Assembly (NCBI RefSeq): GCF_016790145.1
Contig: NZ_JAEUOI010000222.1
Span: 1-45,990 of the forward strand
Length of the DNA: 45,990 nucleotides
DNA from: Propionivibrio sp.
Lineage (GTDB): Bacteria; Pseudomonadota; Gammaproteobacteria; Burkholderiales; Rhodocyclaceae
Direction: 5' to 3'
Both the position numbers and the translations under genes were made by a program. This document shows, piece by piece, positions 37,544-45,990 of the stretch. Each line of letters starts with the position of its first letter. The first letter of the stretch is position 1. The notes below the pieces were generated by a model. That model was not told the origin of the DNA, ran no database searches, and was given only the letters and a program-made list of their open reading frames with translations.

Positions 37544-38212
37544 TAAAAATCAAAGAGTTAAGAAGAATACGAGTTGCCATTTTCTTGCCGTACGGAAAAT
37601 ATACGGAAATCAGCGTTCTGTCGTCGAGCAAAACTGATGCCAAGCAATCCAGGCCGGCCAGCCACAGTCCAGAATACATAGCAATTTCCAAGCGAAATAA
37701 TCAGCCATTCCAGCCAGTCAGAGTATCTCGCTGGTTGACTGTCGCAACAAATGAAACCATTGGCCTCTATACAAAACGTAATCCGCCATTCTTGTCTAGC
37801 ATCGGAATGAGTGCTGTCCACTTGAAGTCATCAAGGCACGTGAAACGCGGTGACACGAACGTCAGGTAACTGACCTCAAACTTGTCGCTCGATGCTTTTA
37901 TCGGCGGGTCCGCTCTTCGGCCAATCCGGTCATTGGGGCTCTGTGTTACCAACGGCTGCAATGGGGAGGTCAGCGGTCGTAACACTGGAAGCCGGCTCGA
38001 ACGTCCGGTTGGTACTTCAGGTTACTTCCGGAATCGACCCTTTGCGGTCACTGGAAGTTTCGAAGGTCAAATGGCAGCTAACAGCGTTGAGCAGCCGTCC
38101 ATGACGACTGCTCAATGACAAGTCCTCGGCCAATCCCGCCATTAACTCAATGTGCAGAATCCGGCAGCAATCTGCCCTTGGACGATCAGCCTTGTCTGGT
38201 GAAAATCAACAA
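37544..38212. other. Gene-poor region 3' of tRNA-Val(CAC)
   Basis: About 670 bp. The first 300 bp are AT-richer than the flanks; the rest is mixed. Open frames exist on both strands but none has a ribosome binding site or a recognisable family. No integrase or clear attachment repeat is seen. A segment near 38065-38084 (GGTCAAATGGCAGCTAACAG) closely resembles one at 42940-42960 on the far side of the sulfatase-AraC block. Confidence 0.55.
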
Positions 38213-39598
38213 TCAGAACCTCAGGCCAACACGAATGCCCAAAATCTGGGTGTTATCCAGATTCTTGAAGTTGCCGTTCCCATCTTGAACCTTGTCGAGC
38301 GCCGGTGAGATGTACTGGTAGCTCGGACTTATGCTCAGCCACGGCGTCACCGCGAAGTTGTAATAGACCTCGACAGCGCTTTCCCGGTGTAGCCCCAAAT
38401 TAAAGGTGTCGCGCATATAGGGAATGAAATTGTCGCTAAATTCAGTGAGCGCCCAGCCGATCCCGAATTCGTCATGGGGTCTGCCGGGAACGATGCCTTT
38501 GCCGACGAGGCCCAGCGAATAACTGTATTTGACCGGGTTTGCCTTGCCGTCGCTGAGGCCGAAGCTGAAAAATGTCCCCAGACCACGTTTCGACTCCCCT
38601 TCCGGCTGCCACAGATACTGCTCGAAACTATAGACGGCGGCCCAGGTTTCGTTCTCCGTGTTCAGCGGCTGGGTGGGAATGAGCAGCGCCGGCGCTTGCT
38701 TTTCGAGTATCTCAACCAGAACTGGCCCGGGATTTCCCAGGCGGGGATAGCGCGCCGTCAGCAATGAGCGCGCGATATTGCTCGGGTCCTGGATCAGCGA
38801 GGGGCGCTCTTTGTTGCTCCATGCAAATGTCAGATTCTGGTGGCCGGGCAGGCCGAAGGGCTTGATCTTGATATCGCCGCTCAAGAGTGCCATGACACCA
38901 TCGCTAAAGGCGTTGTTGAGACTGTCGTCCAAAATGGTGCCGTTCGGATCAAGCACCATCCCGGCTACAGTGATATCGTGCGAGGGCAGGTACAGCACAG
39001 ACGCGCCGTAGGCCGAAAGCGGAACCAGTGCCGCTACCAGCGGGAGATTGAGGGCGGTATTCAGGAACCCTGTACGATAGTCGCCGTGAAACTGGTTGGT
39101 CGGGGCGATTGTATTGATCTTGCCCAGCTGGAGGCCGAATTGCGGACTGAAGAACTGGGTATAGGTCAGTTCCTGGATACCGGTATCGGGCTTGGTGTTC
39201 GGCAGCATCCAGAATTCGTTTGCCGGAATCATGGCGCCGGAATCATACAGCAGGTTGTTTCCGAAGCTGCTGATCGTCTGTACCTTGAAATAGCCACCCG
39301 GCCACAGGCCCAACTTCCCGGTATCGACCGTCAGCGCAACGATGGCGTTGCCCCAGTTACTGCCGCCGGCATCCCGACCGCCGCTCGTGATGGTTTGTGG
39401 TGTCCAATAGGCATCAACGTCAAGCACGATGCCTTTCTTGGCCATTTCATCTCGCAATCCACCCCAGTCGCCAGTGAGCCTGGGACGCGTAGCCAAATCC
39501 CCACCCCAGGTTTCGGGAATGGCCTCTGGCATGGCAAGCGCAGGAAGTGAGGCGCTGAACAGTGTGGCCAAAGCGGCTAACCGAAGTTTCGATTTCAT
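38213..39598 (-). CDS. Outer-membrane porin, OprB carbohydrate-selective family
   Basis: A 461-residue exported porin. Signal peptide residues 1-22 (LRLAALATLFSASLPALA). After it come LTGDWGGLRDEMAKKGIVL, the family's N-terminal mark, then alternating beta strands, NQFHGDYRTGFLNTALNLP, and a C-terminal strand ending in Phe (IRVGLRF), the BAM recognition signal. OprB proteins form 16-strand channels for sugars and related solutes. GAGGT lies before the ATG. It lies 75 bp after the sulfatase on the same strand, so it probably admits the sulfated substrate or exports product. Confidence 0.9.
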   Translation of the reverse strand: MKSKLRLAALATLFSASLPALAMPEAIPETWGGDLATRPRLTGDWGGLRDEMAKKGIVLDVDAYWTPQTITSGGRDAGGSNWGNAIVALTVDTGKLGLWPGGYFKVQTISSFGNNLLYDSGAMIPANEFWMLPNTKPDTGIQELTYTQFFSPQFGLQLGKINTIAPTNQFHGDYRTGFLNTALNLPLVAALVPLSAYGASVLYLPSHDITVAGMVLDPNGTILDDSLNNAFSDGVMALLSGDIKIKPFGLPGHQNLTFAWSNKERPSLIQDPSNIARSLLTARYPRLGNPGPVLVEILEKQAPALLIPTQPLNTENETWAAVYSFEQYLWQPEGESKRGLGTFFSFGLSDGKANPVKYSYSLGLVGKGIVPGRPHDEFGIGWALTEFSDNFIPYMRDTFNLGLHRESAVEVYYNFAVTPWLSISPSYQYISPALDKVQDGNGNFKNLDNTQILGIRVGLRF

Positions 39599-39673
39599 GT
39601 ATTACCTCGTTGTTTACCAGACAATGCATTGAGCACACGGCTGGTGGTGAACTAATGCCAAGTTTCGTTTTGC

Positions 39674-41536
39674 TTATCTGGAATGGCCTTGATTCGGCTC
39701 AGGATCGGCCCACATATCTTTGGGTGGCTCGAATTGCTGTTTGTAGATTAGTGGCGGGTAGCCTTCGTCGTCCGGTACCCGTGGTGGAAGCTTGAACTCC
39801 AGCGTCTCGAAAGGTGAGCGGCTGGGCAGGATCACGTTGTTGGCCTTGACATAGTCAACCCAAAGCGCCTTCATGTGCCCTAGCTTTTCGGGGTATTCCG
39901 TGGCGAGGTTGCTCCGTTCGGCCGGATCGTTGGCCAGGTTGAAAAGCTCCCAGTCGCCTTTACCGAATGGCTTGTACTGCCAACGAATTTTCCAATCCCC
40001 CTGGCGTACCGCGCGGTTACCAAAAATCTCCCAGCCCAGATAATCCTGCGCCGTGCGCGGTGATTCCGCACGCCCGGCAAGCATCGGCCCCCAGGATTTT
40101 CCCATCAGTGGTGGTAGTTGCTGGCCTGCGGTAGTCTTTGCTGGGTACGTTACTCCAGCGGCTTCCAACAGGGTTGGCATGATGTCGGCAACATGCATCA
40201 CCCCGTGGTTGATGCTGCCCGCCGGACGACGGATGATCGGTCCGCTGACGACAAGGGCATTGCGGATGCCGCCTTCGGCAACCCAGCCCTTATACTGGCT
40301 GAACGGGGTCATCGAAACCTGTGCCCACATCGGACCATAGCCGACATACGAGCCCGGGTCGCCCCAGTTTTCGGGCTTGTTATTCGGCCATTTTGTCGCG
40401 AAGTGAAGTGCGTCGCGCGTGCCTGGGGTTCCCGCAATCGATTCGGCGAGATCGGTGCCTTCCGCACCGTTGTCGCCAAAGACGATGAAGATGGTGTTGT
40501 CGTATTCGCCTATTTTCTTGAGATGATCGACGAGGCGTCCGACGTGGTGGTCGAGATTTTCCACCATGCCCGCATAAAGCTCCATCTTCTTGGCGAGCAA
40601 CGCCCGCTTTTCCGGCGCCAGCACGATGGGGTCGGGGACGAACCACATGCGCTCGGCGAGTTTCGTTCCTGCTGGCATGATGCCGAGTTCTATCTGCCGG
40701 TTCAGGCGTGCCTTTCGTACGGCGTCCCAACCCTTTTCATACACTCCGGCATAGCGATTGCGCCAGTCGGCGGGTAAATGGAAGGGATCGTGCGGTGCCT
40801 GATGGGCCACATAGGCGAAAAACGGTTTCCCGTCGCCACGATGGTCGTCGATGAAGCGAATCAACTTGTCCGTGTATGTCTGCGTTGCGTAATAATCCTT
40901 GGGCAGTTCCTTCAGGTAGCGACCATCTTCGGTGAACACCGAAAGGGGGCTGGCCGAGGTCATGTTGGTCATGTCCCAGTAGCTGCCGGCACCGTCGAGC
41001 AGCGAGAAGTCGCGCTCGAAGCCCCGCGCCCGGGGAATCTGGTCCGGGCTCTTGCCGAGGTGCCACTTGCCCACCATGTAGGTGTGATAACCCGCGTCCT
41101 TCAACAATTGCGGCAATGTGGCGACCCGCTCGTTGAGATGGCCCTCATAACCGACAGCGCCGCGCTGGTTGGGTGCCGTCCACTCGTCCATGTTTCCCAG
41201 ACCATTGCGATGGGTATCGACGCCACTCAGCAGTGTTGCCCGTGTCGGAGAACATGTCGGATTGGTATAGAAATTCGTGAACCGCACCCCTTGTTTGGCA
41301 AGGGAATCCATATTCGGGGTTCGGATTTCGCTGCCGAAGGCGCCCAGGTCAGCATAGCCGAGATCGTCACCCAGAATGACGACAATATTGGGCCGGCGCG
41401 AGTTGTCCGCCGCTGTAACGGTGGATGGCAAGGCAAGCGCGCCAAGCATGAAGCCGAGGGCGCTTAATCCAGCCCTGAGCCAGAATCCGAAGCGCGTGCT
41501 TCTACCCAAACCCCGGGCGGCCATTTTCCTCATCAT
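39674..41536 (-). CDS. Exported arylsulfatase (Cys-type, formylglycine-dependent)
   Basis: A 620-residue sulfatase. The ATG at 41536 is chosen because GGAGGAG sits five bases before it; an earlier frame start has no such site. Residues 1-43 form a long signal peptide. Sulfatase marks are NIVVILGDDLGYADLG (metal Asp pair), the active-site CSPTR at 95-99 with Cys95 to be converted to formylglycine, VGKWHLGKSP, and FIVFGDNGAEGTD near the second metal site. It hydrolyses sulfate esters in the periplasm. No formylglycine-generating enzyme is in the window, so it must come from elsewhere. It is first in sulfatase-porin and divergent from araC. Confidence 0.92.
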   Translation of the reverse strand: MMRKMAARGLGRSTRFGFWLRAGLSALGFMLGALALPSTVTAADNSRRPNIVVILGDDLGYADLGAFGSEIRTPNMDSLAKQGVRFTNFYTNPTCSPTRATLLSGVDTHRNGLGNMDEWTAPNQRGAVGYEGHLNERVATLPQLLKDAGYHTYMVGKWHLGKSPDQIPRARGFERDFSLLDGAGSYWDMTNMTSASPLSVFTEDGRYLKELPKDYYATQTYTDKLIRFIDDHRGDGKPFFAYVAHQAPHDPFHLPADWRNRYAGVYEKGWDAVRKARLNRQIELGIMPAGTKLAERMWFVPDPIVLAPEKRALLAKKMELYAGMVENLDHHVGRLVDHLKKIGEYDNTIFIVFGDNGAEGTDLAESIAGTPGTRDALHFATKWPNNKPENWGDPGSYVGYGPMWAQVSMTPFSQYKGWVAEGGIRNALVVSGPIIRRPAGSINHGVMHVADIMPTLLEAAGVTYPAKTTAGQQLPPLMGKSWGPMLAGRAESPRTAQDYLGWEIFGNRAVRQGDWKIRWQYKPFGKGDWELFNLANDPAERSNLATEYPEKLGHMKALWVDYVKANNVILPSRSPFETLEFKLPPRVPDDEGYPPLIYKQQFEPPKDMWADPEPNQGHSR

Positions 41537-41566
41537 TTCGCTCCTCCGTACATGCTGCATATGCGC

Positions 41567-41677
41567 AACGGCATCCCCCGAAATACTGTTACCGCGGCAC
41601 TCGCGTAGGGGAGCAGCAGAGGGATCCTTCTTTACTGTTACACTCATGAACTGGCTAACAGCCAACGGCATCCGTTG
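41567..41677. promoter_or_regulatory. Repeat-rich control region between sulfatase and AraC genes
   Basis: The 217-bp divergent gap holds AACGGCATCC at 41567-41576 and 41664-41673, TACTGTTAC at 41584-41592 and 41633-41641, and a palindrome CAACGG-CAT-CCGTTG at 41663-41677. AraC regulators bind paired direct repeats, so these are candidate operators. Confidence 0.45.
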
Positions 41678-41753
41678 ACCTTACAGGCGACCGTTGGAAG
41701 TCTGCGCTTGAGTAAAGTCGCTGTCTATCGTATTTCCGCAAGTAATCCCCATC

Positions 41754-42737
41754 GTGAATTCCCTGGCCAAAGAAACTACAGCCGCCGTTACGGTGATTGA
41801 AATCACCGATCCTTCCGAGGCAAACGAAGGAATCGAACTGGTCGACCTGAACGCGGTGCAACTCCACGCAGGCTCCTTGAGGGCGCGTCGCGTGGTTGTA
41901 CGGGCCGGCACAACTGCTATAGCGCTTAATACCAGCAATGTCCGCTTGCGGACGCGTACAAAATGCAGTGAAGGACTGGTCGCCTACGTTGTATTCGGGC
42001 CGAGTTCTACAGGTACGGTCAACGGAATGCCGGTCAGACCCGACCAATTGCTGTCCGCAGGGCTGGGGGCTGAGGTCGGATTCGTCGTCGAGCCAGGCTG
42101 GGAAAGCATCACATTTCTTTTACCGGCAATGGATCTCGATGCGCACCTGTCCGTCCGCAAACGCTCCAGCTTGCTTCCCCCACCGGGGGAGGCGGTAATG
42201 CTCTCAGCCGCCCCTGACGTCGCGAACAAACTTTTCGCCTGGGGTAGGCAACTCGCGGAGACTGCGGCAAAGCAGCCTGAATTGTTCAATGTCGGTGAGA
42301 GGATGCTTGCTGCGCTACAGATCGAATTTTTCGAGAAGCTACTTGCCGCTATTGGTGTGGCCGAAGTATTCAAGCCGAGTCGGAGCGACCGGACTCGCCA
42401 GCGGCAGAGCCGCATCGTGAAGCTTGCCGAGGAGTATGTCCTGGCGCAAAACGGTGCCAACCTCTACGTGACCGACTTGTGCCGAATTGCCGGCGTCAGC
42501 GAGCGGGCCCTTGAGTATGCCTTCAAGGAGGTCATGGGATTGACGCCGGTCGCCTTCCTAGCAAAGCTTAGGCTGCACCGGGTTCGCCAGGCGCTGATAG
42601 CAGCAACCTCGGGATCGACCACCGTCGCAAACGAAGCACTACGCTGGGGGTTCTGGCACCTCGGCGAATTCTCTCGTGCCTTCAGAAAGTGCTTTGGAGA
42701 ACTGCCTTCGGAAACGCTCGAACGAAACAGAGAGTAG
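41754..42737 (+). CDS. AraC-family transcriptional regulator
   Basis: A 327-residue regulator starting with GTG. The N-terminal 200 residues form a cupin-like sensing domain; the C-terminal domain has two helix-turn-helix units: NLYVTDLCRIAGVSERALEY and TTVANEALRWGFWHLGEFSR, then AFRKCFGELPSETL. It is of the larger AraC type with a wide ligand range. It is divergent from the sulfatase-porin operon and very likely controls it; the inducer is unknown. The ribosome binding site is weak, so the exact start is uncertain. Confidence 0.9.
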   Translation: MNSLAKETTAAVTVIEITDPSEANEGIELVDLNAVQLHAGSLRARRVVVRAGTTAIALNTSNVRLRTRTKCSEGLVAYVVFGPSSTGTVNGMPVRPDQLLSAGLGAEVGFVVEPGWESITFLLPAMDLDAHLSVRKRSSLLPPPGEAVMLSAAPDVANKLFAWGRQLAETAAKQPELFNVGERMLAALQIEFFEKLLAAIGVAEVFKPSRSDRTRQRQSRIVKLAEEYVLAQNGANLYVTDLCRIAGVSERALEYAFKEVMGLTPVAFLAKLRLHRVRQALIAATSGSTTVANEALRWGFWHLGEFSRAFRKCFGELPSETLERNRE

Positions 42738-43535
42738 CCAAAAATTGGCGAAGCACCCATTTGATCAACAGTAGTTGGACGCGCAATGCAATACCAATCA
42801 GACGCCCAATCGCTACCTACCTCCTTGTGGCCCGTCGTGTGAGCACCCCGAAGTTCTGCTTAGGCGTTCGCTAAAGGACTACTTTGGGTCGGAGTTCGCT
42901 TTCGCCAAGTATGAAAGCTGCCGACCGCGACTGCTCAAGGGTGAATGGCAGGTAAGCAGCCTAATTGCTGCCCGATTGAGCGCCTTCGGCCAACGGCCGT
43001 TGTCGCGGACAAGTTCGCGTAGCTCCTCCGACAGGTTTTAAAGCAAACCGGCCTTTCAAACGGTAGGTCTGCGCAAACAGCGAACGGCCGAACCTGGCCG
43101 GGACTTGCCTGACGCACAGTCTAGCCTAACGGCAGCAACCGCTGCGTAGCTGACCTTGGGGCGAAAAACCGGAATGGCGGATTAGCACGTATAGGCCATC
43201 CGGCAGGTTCCGGAGTGTAGCGGTTACTTGAATGACAACTTTAGAGAACAGGCGAGCGGCGGGTTGTGGCCGACAGTACTAAGTGGGGTACGCGCCACAT
43301 TGCGGCCATTGAAAAATTCGTGGTTTCGGCGAACGTCGGCTTCCTGGCGCAGGGCCCTACTCACCCTATCGGCCATGAACGGACGTTAATAACATCAGCC
43401 AAAACCAGTCATTGAGGAGGGGTAGGTGTAAGCTGATAATGTGGCGTTTGAATGGCAGCGTGATCGGAGTCGGGTTCCGCTGGTAGTTTTAAAGGACGCT
43501 TCCTTTTGCTCACCAAATTTCGACAGGAAACAGGA
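42738..43535. other. 800-bp gene-poor region before the DUF1254 gene
   Basis: No frame has a good start, ribosome site or family pattern. Sequence looks like decayed DNA with short inverted segments. It includes GGTGAATGGCAGGTAAGCAG (42940-42959), close to the segment at 38065-38084. The last 150 bp should hold the DUF1254 promoter. Confidence 0.5.
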
Positions 43536-45059
43536 ATGAACGTTAAACACATGACGGCATTGTTCGCCGGTGTATTCGTTTGCGTGCTGGCTGCCGGTAC
43601 CGCGCAGGCGGAAAACCCGCCAAAGATGAAGATGACGACTGCAATCCCTGCTGGCATCGCAATGCCGGACAAAATCGACACCCGTTTGGGGACCCTGAAA
43701 TTCTTCGACGGTTTTCCTGACGATGCCTCCGTCGAAAAACTTTACGACAATCTTGACTTCCAGCGAGCCGTGCAGGCCTACCTGCTCGGTCTGGCGCCAG
43801 TAAGCCAGTTGGCGAACCGCAAGGGCATCCTCGAAGTGGGGCCGGCCAACACCACCGTGCCGATCTTCGAAACGATGATGAATGCCCGCTCGCTCTTCCT
43901 GACCCCGAACAACAATACGCCGTACACCTGGTTCTGGCTGGACTTGAAAAATGGCCCGCTGGTGGTTGAGGTGCCGCCCAAAGTACTCGGCCTGGTCGAC
44001 GACATGTGGTATCACTTTCTTACGGATATCGGCATGGTCGGGCCGGACAAGGGTGAGGGCGGCAAGTATCTGATCATCCCACCCAACTACAAGGGTGAAA
44101 TTCCGCAACAGGGCTACCACGTGGTGCGCTCGCCAACCTTCAGTAACTGGATCGCATGGCGCACCTTCCTCGAGAATGGCGACCCGAAACCCGGTGTGGA
44201 TCGGGTCAAGCAATACACCAAGATCTACCCGCTGGGACAGGAAGCCAATCCGCCGAAACTGAACTTTGTTAACGTATCCGGACGGGATTTCAATACGGTT
44301 GGCCCGGCTGAATATCCATTCTGGGAGTATCTCAATCAGGTGGTTCAGGAGGAGCCGACCGAGTCGGTCGACCCAACCACACTTGGCCTCTGGGCATCGA
44401 TTGGTATTCAGAAGGGCAAACCCTTCAATCCCGATGCGCGGATGAAGAAGATCCTCACCGAGGCTGCACTGGTCGGCGATGCCACCGCGCGGGCCACCAT
44501 GTACCGCTGGCGCTCACCGGAAGGCTACTACTATCCGGACACCAAGAGCGCTTGGCGCATGGGGTTCATTGGCGGCTACAAGTTTGAGGAAAACGGTGCA
44601 CGCCTTCTGGACGGCTACGCGGGCTTCATGTTCTATGCAACCGGTGTAACACCGGCAATGGATTCAAAAATGGTCGGGCAAGGGTCGCAATACATGGCGG
44701 CATTCGTCGATTCCAAAGGCAAGCCGCTCGATGGCGGCAAGAACTACAGGCTCCACCTGCCGCCCAATATCCCGGTCGCCAACTTCTGGTCAGTGATCCT
44801 CTACGACAACCAGACCCGCTCGATGCTCCAGACCGACCAGCACTGGCCGGCGGTGAGCAGCCAGACCAAAGGACTGATGGTCAATCAGGACGGTTCGGTG
44901 GATGTCTATTTTGGGCCAACTCCACCGAAGGGCAAGGAAAGTAACTGGGTGCAAACTGTCCCTGGCAAGGGCTGGAATACGCTGCTACGGCTCTATGGTC
45001 CGCTACAACCGTGGTTTGACAAGACGTGGCGGCCAGGCGAGATTGAGTTGGTCAAGTAA
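43536..45059 (+). CDS. Exported DUF1254/DUF1214 protein
   Basis: A 507-residue protein with signal peptide (MTALFAGVFVCVLAAGTAQA, cleaved near residue 25). The N-terminal DUF1254 domain, about 60-210, has LEVGPANTTVPIFETMM and FLTPNNNTPYTWFWLDL; the C-terminal DUF1214 domain, about 380-500, has PPNIPVANFWSVILYDNQTR and SMLQTDQHWPAVSS. Both domains are of unknown function; the pair is common in environmental proteobacteria and actinobacteria. AGGA precedes the ATG. It lies on the same strand as araC after 800 bp and is followed by a hairpin. Function is not known; location suggests a link to the sulfatase module. Confidence 0.9.
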   Translation: MNVKHMTALFAGVFVCVLAAGTAQAENPPKMKMTTAIPAGIAMPDKIDTRLGTLKFFDGFPDDASVEKLYDNLDFQRAVQAYLLGLAPVSQLANRKGILEVGPANTTVPIFETMMNARSLFLTPNNNTPYTWFWLDLKNGPLVVEVPPKVLGLVDDMWYHFLTDIGMVGPDKGEGGKYLIIPPNYKGEIPQQGYHVVRSPTFSNWIAWRTFLENGDPKPGVDRVKQYTKIYPLGQEANPPKLNFVNVSGRDFNTVGPAEYPFWEYLNQVVQEEPTESVDPTTLGLWASIGIQKGKPFNPDARMKKILTEAALVGDATARATMYRWRSPEGYYYPDTKSAWRMGFIGGYKFEENGARLLDGYAGFMFYATGVTPAMDSKMVGQGSQYMAAFVDSKGKPLDGGKNYRLHLPPNIPVANFWSVILYDNQTRSMLQTDQHWPAVSSQTKGLMVNQDGSVDVYFGPTPPKGKESNWVQTVPGKGWNTLLRLYGPLQPWFDKTWRPGEIELVK

Positions 45060-45094
45060 TCTCACCAGATCTTCCGCTCAAGAAGAACCCAAAC

Positions 45095-45122
45095 GACAAA
45101 GGCGTCTCACGGCGCCTTTGTC
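45095..45122 (+). terminator. Hairpin after the DUF1254 gene
   Basis: GACAAAGGCG (45095-45104) pairs with CGCCTTTGTC (45113-45122) around an 8-base loop. The T-run is missing, but position 36 bp after the stop suggests a terminator. Confidence 0.6.
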
Positions 45123-45863
45123 ATTCCCGGAGCTGCCGTATCCAGCTATTCAACAAACGACCGCTTTCTAAAGGTCTGAATGGCCGCAACGGGTCGGGAG
45201 TGCGAGTTCGCAAGCTTGGCAAGCTGACGTTCGACCCCAGTTTGGCGCCTGCGTCAGTTGACCACTGCACACCTGACTCTCCCTCTGCGCTCGGAGATCT
45301 GACCGCTTCAACCGGCCGGCAGGCTGATGCAGATCAGCCCACGAGAAGAGTTGGCTTGATCGCTTCGCACCCAAGCCAAGACGCACCCGCCCGGCGCATG
45401 CCCGGAAGTCCGTCAACCGCCCCCAGGACAAGTAGCGTTCAGTTGGAGCCGCGTAAGCACGATCCTCACCGTTGCGCAGCGGACCGAAGGTGCCACATCC
45501 GCGCTCCCAGCGCGTACGCCAACCCCTGCCCTTGCAGCCGCTCCCGCACGGAACTGACGTCCAGGTTGATCCCCTTGGCGATCTCCACCCGCTCGACGAC
45601 GTCTATCAGGTGATCCACTCGCCCTCGAAGTGACGCTAAAAATTTTGCAAATTTTTTTTGAAATTCCTGTGCCCCTGACAGGCGGGCTCCCCCTCCCCCC
45701 GTTCTCCCAAACCGGACCCCCACTTCGGTTTTTCGTTTTTTGGGGACAGCCCCCCATTTGCTGATCCGGGTTTCGGTCCGCCGTAGGCGGCCCGGCCGAG
45801 AACCCGTGTGCCATGACTGGCCGATGGCCTTGCCATCGTTTCCTTCATTCACCGGAGTTCATC
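45123..45863. other. Composition-skewed spacer at the right edge
   Basis: About 740 bp with no supported gene. A minus-strand frame at about 45466-45620 (IDVVERVEIAKGINLDVSSV) looks partly protein-like but has no start or binding site. An AT tract (about 45635-45665) is followed by a C-rich run (45680-45760) and then a compact hairpin (CCGCC 45778-45782 with GGCGG 45786-45790). Confidence 0.5.
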
Positions 45864-45990
45864 ATGAAAGCCAAAGCCATTCCGCTGTCCCCTTCCCTTC
45901 CTGTCCCTGCCGATCGCCTGCTCAGGCGCTCGGCCCTCGCCGCCTTCCGTGGCCTGCGCGCGGCGGGCACCCGCGCCCGGGCGGTTCCCG
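45864..45990 (+). CDS. 5' end of an unknown gene, cut by the window
   Basis: CGGAG lies seven bases before ATG. The visible 42 residues (MKAKAIPLSPSLPVPADRLL, then basic Ala/Arg-rich sequence) have no signal peptide. GC content and codon use are higher than nearby. The family cannot be assigned; the upstream layout reminds me of genes in integrating conjugative elements, which is only an impression. Confidence 0.55.
   Translation, partial: MKAKAIPLSPSLPVPADRLLRRSALAAFRGLRAAGTRARAVP

Noticed and set aside
37500-37691. Minus-strand frame ending GGTGIEPVTPAV
   Set aside because: The tail is the antisense of tRNA-Val(CAC), another known artefact; no start signal.

Overview
The window looks like chromosomal DNA of a betaproteobacterium, probably Rhodocyclales-like (Accumulibacter/Dechloromonas/Propionivibrio type). 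This is inferred from the DUF3567 and DUF3460 small proteins, which are largely betaproteobacterial, the tig-clpP-clpX-lon-hupB-tRNA-ppiD-fabI order, and the hpnCDE squalene block. No 16S rRNA or other decisive marker is present, so the order-level placement is tentative. Most genes use GC-rich codons; the hsp20-lon pair at 1.7-4.5 kb is visibly AT-richer.

Layout. 0-4.5 kb: a decayed ClpB-like C-terminus, a secreted amidohydrolase, and an hsp20-lon pair on the minus strand that is probably acquired. 4.8-12.6 kb: an MFS exporter, DUF3567 and DUF3460 genes, a large acyl-CoA-ligase/GNAT fusion (PatZ type), a tesA-selU-osmC operon, and a divergent ybbA whose usual permease partner is missing. 12.7-13.5 kb: an unknown exported protein translationally coupled to a broken gene. 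13.6-16.6 kb: hpnC-hpnD-hpnE for squalene synthesis. 16.7-25.3 kb: tRNA-Leu, then the conserved proteostasis block tig, clpP, clpX, lon, hupB, tRNA-Val, tRNA-Asp and ppiD. 25.4-33.3 kb: fabI and a four-gene oligopeptide ABC transporter in yejABEF-like order, with palindromic repeats in its gaps. 33.6-37.5 kb: mltD, a tRNA-Ala-Glu-Asp operon with a near-consensus promoter, gltX, and tRNA-Val(CAC).

37.5-46 kb looks like accessory DNA lying 3' of tRNA-Val(CAC). It has long gene-poor spacers, an arylsulfatase-OprB porin operon divergent from an AraC regulator, and an exported DUF1254/DUF1214 protein. At the right edge, a region of very uneven composition leads into a gene cut by the window end. 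I think the sulfatase/porin/AraC/DUF1254 group is the best candidate for a poorly described system: porin entry, periplasmic desulfation, a partner enzyme of unknown chemistry, and local regulation. The grouping is visible in the sequence; its function is inferred.

Two themes recur. Proteostasis is dense: two Lon proteases, ClpXP, trigger factor, Hsp20, PpiD and a ClpB relic. The second is a set of cell-envelope functions: hopanoid precursor synthesis, MltD, FabI and peptide uptake. All functional calls come from reading motifs by eye; no database search was run.
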